From Verrucomicrobiota bacterium (GTDB lineage: Bacteria; Verrucomicrobiota; Verrucomicrobiia; Limisphaerales; UBA1100), in assembly GCA_028872645.1 (NCBI GenBank), contig JAPKDK010000099.1, positions 1-9,423 on the forward strand: a stretch of 9,423 bases of DNA, in the 5' to 3' direction. The notes beneath the pieces are model-generated. The model was not told the origin of the DNA and searched no databases. It saw only the letters and a program-made list of their open reading frames with translations. The position numbers and the translations under genes were made by a program. Below are positions 1 through 6,018 of this stretch, piece after piece (within the stretch, counting starts at the first letter, position 1; each line of letters opens with the position of its first letter).

Positions 1-194
1 GTTTCAGCAGCAATCTCGCGCACAGTTTTCCATCCCTCTGGCACCTCATCGGCGTCACCGGAATTGGCTGCTGCGAGAACGTCAAACCATTCGCTGGTAA
101 AGGGACGCTTCAGGAGACTCGCCAGAAGCTTTGGGAGGGTTGTGCAAAAGCGCCAAAGGCTAAAGATTGAAAAACGCCGTCCACTCCGCCTCAT
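1..194 (-). CDS. Partial unidentified protein, possible helix-turn-helix
   Basis: An open frame of 64 codons runs off the left edge without a stop. I start it at ATG 194-192, which puts its first 35 nt inside the 3' end of the preceding ArsC-like gene; TTG 203 or a later start outside the overlap cannot be excluded. From about residue 24 the protein looks genuine: a leucine-rich helix, then LLKRPFTSEWFDVLAAA, an acidic linker (about 46-53), then PEGWKTVREIAAE. The last phrase resembles the first helix of a winged or phage-type HTH (W-x-T-V-x-E-I-A), suggesting a small DNA-binding protein whose recognition helix lies outside the window. This is inference from a short stretch. The first 23 residues are basic and aromatic and may not be translated. 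I do not recognise a family. Confidence 0.4.
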   Translation of the reverse strand, partial: MRRSGRRFSIFSLWRFCTTLPKLLASLLKRPFTSEWFDVLAAANSGDADEVPEGWKTVREIAAE

Positions 195-519
195 TGAAGC
201 CAACCACACCGTCGTCTTTTGTCATCACAAACGGCCGCTTAACCAAATTCCCGTTGCCGGCCAGTAGATCAATCGCCTCCGTCTTGCTGAGCTTGGTAAG
301 TTTCTCCTTCATATTCATGGCCCTGTAATCGCTACCGGACGTATTAAAAAGCGCGCGTAAATTGCCATCATACGCCTTGAGCATCCGTTTCAGCTCTGCC
401 TTCGAGGGCGGACTCTCTCGAATGGCGATTCTTTCAAACGCGATTCCCTTTGCCTCCAGCCACTTCAACGCCTTGCGGCAAGTGCCGCAGCCCTTGTATT
501 CATAAATCTTGACGGTCAT
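160..519 (-). CDS. Spx/MgsR (YffB-like) ArsC-family thioredoxin-fold protein
   Basis: This 119-residue protein has the ArsC/Spx thioredoxin fold. Visible marks are an N-terminal beta strand followed by C11-G-T-C14 in CGTCRKALKWLE, the LFNTSGSDYR block at residues 57-66, the LSKTEAIDLLA helix (77-87), and VKRPFV at 93-98, where R95 and the following Pro match the conserved arginine and cis-proline loop. LFNTSG with K-R-P is typical of the YffB/Spx-MgsR-related group rather than of true arsenate reductases, so an arsenic role should not be assumed. Members are thiol-redox proteins or, for Spx, RNA polymerase-binding regulators; the exact role here is unknown. The ATG at 519 is the natural start, but no clear Shine-Dalgarno precedes it. 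It lies 38 nt after ribF on the same strand with no terminator visible between, so read-through from the operon is possible. Confidence 0.85.
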   Translation of the reverse strand: MTVKIYEYKGCGTCRKALKWLEAKGIAFERIAIRESPPSKAELKRMLKAYDGNLRALFNTSGSDYRAMNMKEKLTKLSKTEAIDLLAGNGNLVKRPFVMTKDDGVVGFNEAEWTAFFNL

Positions 520-557
520 GTGCTAAGGGTAACGACTCACTTTTGATGAGGCAACGG

Positions 558-1490
558 CTAGAGCTGCGTGAACAAATACCTTGCGGAGACGAGGTCTTTT
601 TCGATTTGGGTTTTCAGGGTGTCGAGGGAATCGAACTTTGTTTCGTCGCGGAGTTTGCCGACGAAGGTGAGGGCGAGGTCTTGCCCGTAGAGATCGCCTT
701 CGAAATCGAGGAGGTGGGCTTCGACGTGGAGCGTGGGCTCGGGGTCGGCCATGGTCGGGCGGAGGCCGATATTCACGGCGGCGCGGTGGGTGGCTTCGCC
801 CACTTGGGCGTGCGCGGCGTACACGCCGTTGGGCGGGAGGCACAGGCCGTCGACTTTAAGATTGGCGGTCGGGTAGCCGAGTTCGCGTCCACGTTGGTCG
901 CCTTGGATGACTTCACCGGTGAGGGCGTATTCGCGCCCGAGCATTTGGCCGGCGGCATCGAGTTGGCCGGTCTCGATGGCTTGGCGGATTCGGGTGCTGC
1001 TGACAGTTTCGTCATCAAGCGAAATACTGGCAAGACCGTGCACGATGAAATTCATTTCCTGCCCGATCCGTTGGAGCAATTCCACGTTGCCCTGGCGTTG
1101 ATGGCCGAAGGCGAAGTGAGCGCCAACGCAAATGGAATGAATGCGCCCGAGATCCACGTAGAGGCCTTGGATAAAAACTTCAGCGGGGATTTGGCTCATC
1201 GCTTCATCGAAGGGAAGCACGAGGGTGGCCTCGATGCCGAGAGCTTCAATGGCGGCGAGGCGTTGGGGGAGGTGCTGAATGAGGCCGGGGGCGTGTTCGG
1301 GTGCGAGCACTTGGGCGGGGTGTTGGGAAAAGGTCACGCAGAGCGGCGTGGCCTCGAGCTGATGCGCGTCGGAAACGGCCTGCCGGAGGACTTGTTGATG
1401 GCCGAGATGCACGCCATCGAAGAGGCCAATGGCGCAGCAGACGCGGCCGTTGGGGGACTGCAATTCGCGGGCGTCGTGGAGGATTCTCAT
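558..1490 (-). CDS. ribF: Bifunctional riboflavin kinase / FMN adenylyltransferase (FAD synthetase)
   Basis: RibF phosphorylates riboflavin to FMN and adenylylates FMN to FAD in the cytoplasm. The 310-residue length is normal for the family. The N-terminal nucleotidyltransferase domain (about 1-170) shows GLFDGVHLGHQ at 22-32, TFSQHP at 53-58, VGAHFAFGHQRQGN at 122-135 and SSTRIR at 164-169. The C-terminal kinase domain (about 183-305) shows GRELGYPTAN at 201-210, NIGLRPTM at 240-247, and VEAHLLDF at 256-263, whose E257 is the expected catalytic glutamate. Both activities therefore look intact. The open frame extends 72 codons upstream to 1706, but that part is Arg/Pro-rich and lies over truB. 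The ATG at 1490 is chosen because it forms an ATGA overlap with the truB stop and gives a standard N-terminus. There is no Shine-Dalgarno, so translation probably depends on coupling to truB. Confidence 0.96.
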   Translation of the reverse strand: MRILHDARELQSPNGRVCCAIGLFDGVHLGHQQVLRQAVSDAHQLEATPLCVTFSQHPAQVLAPEHAPGLIQHLPQRLAAIEALGIEATLVLPFDEAMSQIPAEVFIQGLYVDLGRIHSICVGAHFAFGHQRQGNVELLQRIGQEMNFIVHGLASISLDDETVSSTRIRQAIETGQLDAAGQMLGREYALTGEVIQGDQRGRELGYPTANLKVDGLCLPPNGVYAAHAQVGEATHRAAVNIGLRPTMADPEPTLHVEAHLLDFEGDLYGQDLALTFVGKLRDETKFDSLDTLKTQIEKDLVSARYLFTQL

Positions 1491-2224
1491 TCGGCGGGCA
1501 GAAACATTCGGGCGATGTCGAGCAGGGAAATTATCCGGGGCGGCAGGGCTTCGGCGGGCAGCTTGACGAGGGCCTCGAGGCGCGTGGCATCGGCGACGTT
1601 GAACTTGCCGGACTGGGTGCGGTGGAGGGCGCTCAAGTGCGCGCCGCATCCGAGGCGTTGCCCCAGCTCGTGCGCGAGGCTGCGGACGTAGGTGCCCTTG
1701 GTGCAATGCACCCGGAAGCGCGCGGCGGGTTCGGTGTACTCACTGAAGTCGTAAGAATAAATATGGATGGGCTTAGCCTCGCGCTCGACGGTCTTGCCTT
1801 TGCGGGCGAGTTTATAAAGCGGCACGCCGTCTTTTTTAACAGCGGAAACCATCGGAGGTTTTTGCTGAATGTCGCCGGTGAATTCCTTGGCGGCGGCATT
1901 GAGCGCGGCGCAGTCGAGAGTGGGCACGGGGGCGGTGGCGGTCACTTCGCCCTGGGCGTCGTAGCTGTCGGTGGCTGAGCCAAAGGTGATGGTGCCTTCG
2001 TAAACCTTGTCGTCGGCGGTGAGTTTTTGCGAAAGCTTGGTGGCGCGGCCGAGCAGGAGGATGAGCAGGCCGGTGGCGGCGGGATCCAGCGTGCCGCAGT
2101 GGCCCACCTTTTTGATGCGAAACAAATTGCGGACGATGTCTACGATGTCGTGCGAAGTGGGCCCGGCGGGTTTGTCGATGAGCAGTGCGCCGTTGAGTTC
2201 GAATTCCGGTTGGGGATGGGGCAT
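1487..2224 (-). CDS. truB: tRNA pseudouridine(55) synthase TruB, short form
   Basis: TruB converts uridine 55 in the T-loop of most tRNAs to pseudouridine. The N-terminal LLIDKPAGPTSHDIV block (14-28) and GHCGTLDPAATG (41-52) are diagnostic, with D47 as the catalytic aspartate. KVYEGTITFG (73-82) carries the active-site tyrosine Y75. PPMVSAVKKDGVPLYKLAR (123-141) and KGTYVRSLAHELG (176-188) complete the family signature. At 245 residues it is shorter than the roughly 300-residue enzymes of E. coli or B. subtilis. It ends soon after the last catalytic-domain strands, so the C-terminal PUA-type domain appears to be missing. The stop is clean and runs into ribF as ATGA, so this looks like a natural short form, not a truncation. 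The ATG overlaps the nrnA stop by one base (TGATG), and a GGAAAAG stretch just upstream could serve as a weak ribosome binding site. Confidence 0.96.
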   Translation of the reverse strand: MPHPQPEFELNGALLIDKPAGPTSHDIVDIVRNLFRIKKVGHCGTLDPAATGLLILLLGRATKLSQKLTADDKVYEGTITFGSATDSYDAQGEVTATAPVPTLDCAALNAAAKEFTGDIQQKPPMVSAVKKDGVPLYKLARKGKTVEREAKPIHIYSYDFSEYTEPAARFRVHCTKGTYVRSLAHELGQRLGCGAHLSALHRTQSGKFNVADATRLEALVKLPAEALPPRIISLLDIARMFLPAE

Positions 2225-3225
2225 CAGGCTTTTCCGTTGGCTTTACTATTTACAAAAGCGAGAGCGGTTTTCACCGCAGAGATGACCGCGCGTTGGGTGG
2301 CGAGTTGGCCGCCCGCAATGCGCGCGCCGGCGGCGGACATATGGCCACCGCCGCCGAAAGCGACGGCGATGCGGGAGACATCCAGCTCGGGCAGTTTGGA
2401 ACGCAAACTGATGCGGGTGATGCTCGGCTCGATTTCCTCGAAGAGGCACGCGACCTTCACGCCTTGGATGTCGCGGATGTGATCGATGAGGCCCTCGCTT
2501 TGGTCGGGCACAGCGCCGGCTTTTTTGTAGTCGGCCTGGCGGATCCAAAAGTACGCGACTTGGTTTTGCTCGATGAGCTTGAAGCTGTTGTACATATGCT
2601 TCTGCAGTTTCACGCGCGAGAGGGGGTAGCTTTGGTAAACCTCATCGCAAATGCGGGCGAGGTTTGCGCCGCGATTCACCAGCTCGGCGGCGGTGTGATA
2701 CGTGGAGGGGCGCGTGGTGGCGTATTGAAAACTGCCGGTGTCCGTGCTGATGGCGGTAAATAGGCAATCGGCAATGAGCGGCGTGACGGGCCATTTGGCC
2801 TGTTTCATCAATCGAAAAATCATCTCGCCGGTGCTCGCACTTTTGGAGTCCACCCAGTTGAGATCGCCGTAGCGGGTGTTGGAGTTGTGGTGGTCGATGT
2901 TAATGAGTGTGCCACGATTGTTGACGGTTTCTCGGATGGTGCCGAGGCGCTCGTGGTTGGCGCAATCAGTGACGATCACGCAATCAAAGGCACGGGGTTT
3001 TTGCGCGCCGCGCAGAAGTTTCTTGGGATCGAGGAAGGCGAGCTTGTCCGGCATTTCGTCCTGATTGAAGACAGTGACTTTTTTGCCGAGGTCGCGCAGG
3101 GCATAGGCGATGGTGAGTTCGCTACCGAGGCAATCCCCATCGGGCCGCATATGGCCGCCGACGGCAAAGGTGCGGCCGGCGTTCACGGCGGCGATGATGC
3201 GGGCGATGATTTTGAGCGGGCGCAT
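2224..3225 (-). CDS. nrnA: DHH/DHHA1 phosphoesterase, NrnA-type (oligoribonuclease / pAp phosphatase family)
   Basis: This is a 333-residue DHH-family phosphoesterase. Metal-binding motifs are all present: HMRPDGDCLGS at 25-35, VIVTDC at 83-88 (D87), the signature IDHH at 110-113, and STDTGSFQY at 160-168 (D162). The C-terminal DHHA1 domain ends in FGGGGHMSAAG with GGGGH at 291-295. This architecture matches NrnA, which in B. subtilis degrades very short RNA oligonucleotides and dephosphorylates pAp. Related two-domain proteins hydrolyse cyclic dinucleotide products such as pApA, so the preferred substrate cannot be read from sequence. The position between rbfA and truB is a recurrent gene order in bacteria and supports a housekeeping role. 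The start ATG overlaps the rbfA stop by one base. The rbfA acidic-tail codons upstream are purine-rich (GAGGAAGAAGA) and may double as a ribosome binding site. Confidence 0.92.
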   Translation of the reverse strand: MRPLKIIARIIAAVNAGRTFAVGGHMRPDGDCLGSELTIAYALRDLGKKVTVFNQDEMPDKLAFLDPKKLLRGAQKPRAFDCVIVTDCANHERLGTIRETVNNRGTLINIDHHNSNTRYGDLNWVDSKSASTGEMIFRLMKQAKWPVTPLIADCLFTAISTDTGSFQYATTRPSTYHTAAELVNRGANLARICDEVYQSYPLSRVKLQKHMYNSFKLIEQNQVAYFWIRQADYKKAGAVPDQSEGLIDHIRDIQGVKVACLFEEIEPSITRISLRSKLPELDVSRIAVAFGGGGHMSAAGARIAGGQLATQRAVISAVKTALAFVNSKANGKA

Positions 3226-3617
3226 CAGTCGTCTTCTTCCTCACCGTCATCGACATCGACGGGGTCGGTGGGGTTGCTTTGTTCCATCTCTTCGAGGATG
3301 GACATCACGCGGTTGCCGGCCTCGATGGCGTCGTCCAGCTCGAACTTAATGCGCGGGGTGTACTTGAGCACCACCTCGCAGCCGAGCATATATTGGATGC
3401 GGGAGCGTTCGGATTTCAGTCGCTTGGCGGCGGTGCGTTTCTGTTCGTCGCTGCCGAGCACGCTAACGAAAATCATCGCGGAGTGGAGGTCATTGGCCAT
3501 CCCCACATCATTGACGGTGATGAGTCCGCAGGATTCGGAGTTCAGCTCGCGCCGGAGGATTTCGCCAATCGTGCGCTTGAGCAATTCGCGGACGCGTTGT
3601 TGGCGGAGCGAGGGCAT
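3225..3617 (-). CDS. rbfA: 30S ribosome-binding factor RbfA
   Basis: RbfA binds immature 30S subunits and assists 16S rRNA 5'-end maturation, notably in the cold. The 130-residue protein starts with the usual R-x-x-R-V-x-E-L-L-x-R-x-I-x-E-I-L pattern (residues 5-21). It carries the KH-type core with ITVNDV (33-38), HSAMIFVSVL (45-54) and a long basic helix (55-77). It ends the fold with TPRIKFELDDAIEAGNRV (87-104), the family's most conserved stretch. The last 18 residues form an acidic tail (DPVDVDDGEEEDD). The ATG at 3617 lies 11 nt after the infB stop. No convincing Shine-Dalgarno is present, so re-initiation after infB is likely. The order infB-rbfA is nearly universal and fits the ribosome biogenesis role. 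Confidence 0.96.
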   Translation of the reverse strand: MPSLRQQRVRELLKRTIGEILRRELNSESCGLITVNDVGMANDLHSAMIFVSVLGSDEQKRTAAKRLKSERSRIQYMLGCEVVLKYTPRIKFELDDAIEAGNRVMSILEEMEQSNPTDPVDVDDGEEEDD

Positions 3618-3628
3618 AGCTACTGGGG

Positions 3629-6010
3629 TTAAAGCGTGGCGGCGATTTGTTCGGTGGTGATGCTCTGGATGAGGTCGCCTTCCTGGTAATCATCAAAGTC
3701 ATCGACGCGGATACCGCATTCCATTCCGGAACGTACGACATCAGCGTTGTCTTTAAAACGTTTGAGGGTGGTGACCTTGCCGGTGTGGATCGCCTTGTCC
3801 TTGCGCATCACACGCACCTTGCCGCGGTTGATGCGGCCATCGGTCACCATACAACCGGCGACCACGCCGCCTTTGCTGAGCGGGAAAAGCTGGCGCACTT
3901 CGGCGGTGCCAATAACGATTTGTTTCTCCTCGGGATCCAACAGGCCGGCCATCGAGTCCTTCACTTCGTCAATCAACTCGTAAATAATTTTGTATGACTT
4001 GATTTGCACGCCGTGATGTTTGGCGATGTCCGGCGCGCCTTTATCTACGCGCGTGTGGAAGCCGAGGATGACGGCGGCGGAAGATGCGGCGAGGTTGACA
4101 TCACTTTCGCTGACCGTGCCGACGGCGCTGTGGATTACCTCAAGGTTGACCTTGTCCGATTCAATCTTACCGAGTGATTCCACGATCGCCTCGGCGGAGC
4201 CTTGAGTGTCGGCTTTGACGATGACCTTGAGCGTCTTGGCCGTGGCGGCCTCGATGGTATCAAAAAGATTTTCCAATGTGACGCTCGCGGCACGGCCATC
4301 GAGGCGTTGTTTGTGAGCGATCTCGCCGCGTTCCTCGGCGAGGTCGCGGGCGGCTTTCTCGTGTTCCACCGCGTGAAAATCATCGCCCGCTTCGGGCACG
4401 CCGTTGAGGCCGAGGAGCTTGACGGCGTATGACGGGCCGGCGGTTTTCAACCGATCGCCGTCTTCATTAATAAGCGCGCGGGCTTTGCCATAATACTGGC
4501 CGCAAATTACGAGGTCGCCGACTTTGAGAGTGCCTTTGCGGACGATCACCGTGGCGGTGGGCCCGCCGGGTTCCATCCCGCTTTCCACTACGTTGCCGGC
4601 GGCGCGGCGGGTGGGGTTGGCCTTGAGCTCGAGTAGTTCGGCTTGCAGCAAAATGGCGTCGAGCAGTTTATCGATGCCATCGCCCTTGAGGGCGGAGACA
4701 TCAACGAAGAGCGTGTCGCCGCCCCAATCCTCGGCGGAGAGGCCATGCGCGCTCATTTGTTCGCGCGCGCGCATTGGGTTGGCACCGTGCACGTCACATT
4801 TGTTTACCGCGACTATAATAGTAGCGCCGGAAGCTTTGGCGTGGTTTATGGATTCGATGGTCTGCGGCATCACGCCGTCATCGGCGGCAATGACGAGCAC
4901 GATGAGGTCGGTGACATTCGCACCGCGCGCGCGCATGGCGCTAAAGGCGGCGTGGCCAGGTGTGTCAAGAAAGGTAATGGGCTCGAGGCGTTTTTTATCC
5001 TCGGGGTGGGGGACATCGATGGAGTACGCGCCAATGTGCTGAGTGATGCCGCCGGCTTCGCCTGAGACGACGTTGGCGTTGCGGATGGAATCGAGCAGGG
5101 TGGTCTTGCCGTGATCCACGTGGCCCATGACCGCGACCACCGGTGGGCGGGGCTTGAGATCGGCCTCGGCGTCTTCGAGATCCAACTCGAGTTTTTTCTC
5201 GGGTGCGGGTGCGGGTGCGGGTGCGTTGGCGTCGCGCTGGCGTTTCTTGGCCTCAAACTTAAATCCGTTTTTGGCGCAAAGTTGTTTGGCCGTCGGCTCG
5301 TCAACAGCTTGGTTGACATTGGCGAACACGCCGAGCTGCATCAGATCGGCGATCAATTGAAATGGCTTGCGCCGAATGGCCTCGGCAAGCTCGCGCACCA
5401 TAATCGGCGGCTTGAGCGTGATGACCGGTGCATCGGGCTTGGCGACGTAGCGGGGCTTGGCCGGTTGCGCGGGGCGCTTGTCGGCGGCTTTCTTTTTGTC
5501 GTCCTTTTTATCGTCCTTTTTATCGCGCCGGCCACGGGCTTCGCGGCGCACGGGCATATTGCCCAAATCAATGAAGCCAATTTTTTCGCCGACCTTCGGT
5601 CCTGCGGGAGCGGCGGGCACTTCCGGTTCAGGGGTAATCGCAGGATCTTCGGCTGGGGCTTCTTCAGTTGCCTCCGCAGTTTCTGCTTCCTCTGTTTCGT
5701 CGGGCGCTTCTTCCTCGGTTTCCTCAACCGGCTCAGGCTCAGGTTCAGGTTCAGGCTCCGGTGCGACGATCAGCACGGGGCCAGTTTCAACCGGTTTGGC
5801 CTCTTCGGCTTTCTCGGCGGCGGCTTCCGCTTCGGTTTTAGCGGGGGCGAGTTCCTTGGCGATTTCCTGTTCCAGATATTCACCGGTGATTTTATCGAGC
5901 GAGCTGGACGCCACGCGGGCGTTGGCGATACCCAAGTCCTTGGCTTTGGCCAGCACTTCTTTGCTCTGGATACCCAGCTTCTTAGCGATGTCGTAAATTC
6001 GTACGGGCAT
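3629..6010 (-). CDS. infB: Translation initiation factor IF-2
   Basis: IF2 is the GTPase that brings initiator fMet-tRNA to the 30S subunit and promotes subunit joining. The 793-residue protein begins with an IF2_N helical module (MPVRIYDIAKKLGIQSKEVL). A disordered charged region follows (about 55-190) with Glu/Pro, Asp/Glu and Lys/Asp runs, then a second IF2_N-like module (about 203-255) and an Ala-Pro linker (263-270). The G domain has G1 GHVDHGKT (296-303), G2 GGITQHIGA (320-328), G3 DTPGH (349-353), G4 NKCD (403-406; a variant of the common NKxD) and G5 SALKG (439-443). Domain II (from about 480), the IF2-specific C1 region and the C2 tRNA-binding domain follow, the last with GTAEVRQLF and the terminal GIRVDDFDDYQEGD. 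It starts 8 nt after the nusA stop with no clear Shine-Dalgarno, consistent with coupling to nusA. Confidence 0.98.
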   Translation of the reverse strand: MPVRIYDIAKKLGIQSKEVLAKAKDLGIANARVASSSLDKITGEYLEQEIAKELAPAKTEAEAAAEKAEEAKPVETGPVLIVAPEPEPEPEPEPVEETEEEAPDETEEAETAEATEEAPAEDPAITPEPEVPAAPAGPKVGEKIGFIDLGNMPVRREARGRRDKKDDKKDDKKKAADKRPAQPAKPRYVAKPDAPVITLKPPIMVRELAEAIRRKPFQLIADLMQLGVFANVNQAVDEPTAKQLCAKNGFKFEAKKRQRDANAPAPAPAPEKKLELDLEDAEADLKPRPPVVAVMGHVDHGKTTLLDSIRNANVVSGEAGGITQHIGAYSIDVPHPEDKKRLEPITFLDTPGHAAFSAMRARGANVTDLIVLVIAADDGVMPQTIESINHAKASGATIIVAVNKCDVHGANPMRAREQMSAHGLSAEDWGGDTLFVDVSALKGDGIDKLLDAILLQAELLELKANPTRRAAGNVVESGMEPGGPTATVIVRKGTLKVGDLVICGQYYGKARALINEDGDRLKTAGPSYAVKLLGLNGVPEAGDDFHAVEHEKAARDLAEERGEIAHKQRLDGRAASVTLENLFDTIEAATAKTLKVIVKADTQGSAEAIVESLGKIESDKVNLEVIHSAVGTVSESDVNLAASSAAVILGFHTRVDKGAPDIAKHHGVQIKSYKIIYELIDEVKDSMAGLLDPEEKQIVIGTAEVRQLFPLSKGGVVAGCMVTDGRINRGKVRVMRKDKAIHTGKVTTLKRFKDNADVVRSGMECGIRVDDFDDYQEGDLIQSITTEQIAATL
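5201..5224 (-). repeat. Hexanucleotide repeat (4 units) coding the Ala-Pro linker of IF2
   Basis: Four perfect copies of gggtgc (plus strand) stand in tandem. On the minus strand they encode A-P-A-P-A-P-A-P, IF2 residues 263-270, immediately before the G domain. Units are six bases, so copy-number change keeps the frame. Confidence 0.9.
5501..5524 (-). repeat. 12-nt tandem repeat coding a Lys/Asp run of IF2
   Basis: Two exact tandem copies of gtcctttttatc (plus strand), with a degenerate third copy to the left, encode the KKDD repeats within IF2 residues 164-174. It lies in the disordered region between the two IF2_N-like modules. Confidence 0.85.
5729..5761 (-). repeat. Degenerate hexanucleotide repeat coding a Pro-Glu run of IF2
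   Basis: Alternating Pro and Glu codons encode P-E repeats at IF2 residues 84-94. The DNA is a near-perfect six-base repeat (ggctca / ggttca variants on the plus strand), in the acidic N-terminal linker. Confidence 0.85.
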
Positions 6011-6018
6011 AAGTGGCT

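Noticed and set aside
160..519. Arsenate reductase (arsC) label
   Set aside because: The fold is shared, but the LFNTSG block and K-R-P loop fit the YffB/Spx-MgsR-related group; no ars genes are nearby.
543..1691. 382-codon plus-strand open frame
   Set aside because: It lies antisense to ribF and truB, which have complete family motifs. The frame arises from GC-rich codon bias, and its product (Gly/Glu/Ala-rich) has no recognisable domain.
1491..1706. 72-codon N-terminal extension of ribF
   Set aside because: The extension is Arg/Pro-rich, overlaps truB and has no family similarity; the ATG at 1490 gives the standard RibF start and an ATGA overlap.
1301..1978. 225-codon plus-strand open frame
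   Set aside because: Antisense of ribF and truB, very rich in Gly and Arg, with no conserved motif.
2887..3660. 257-codon plus-strand open frame
   Set aside because: Antisense of nrnA and rbfA; the Ser/Arg-rich second half is typical of a shadow frame.
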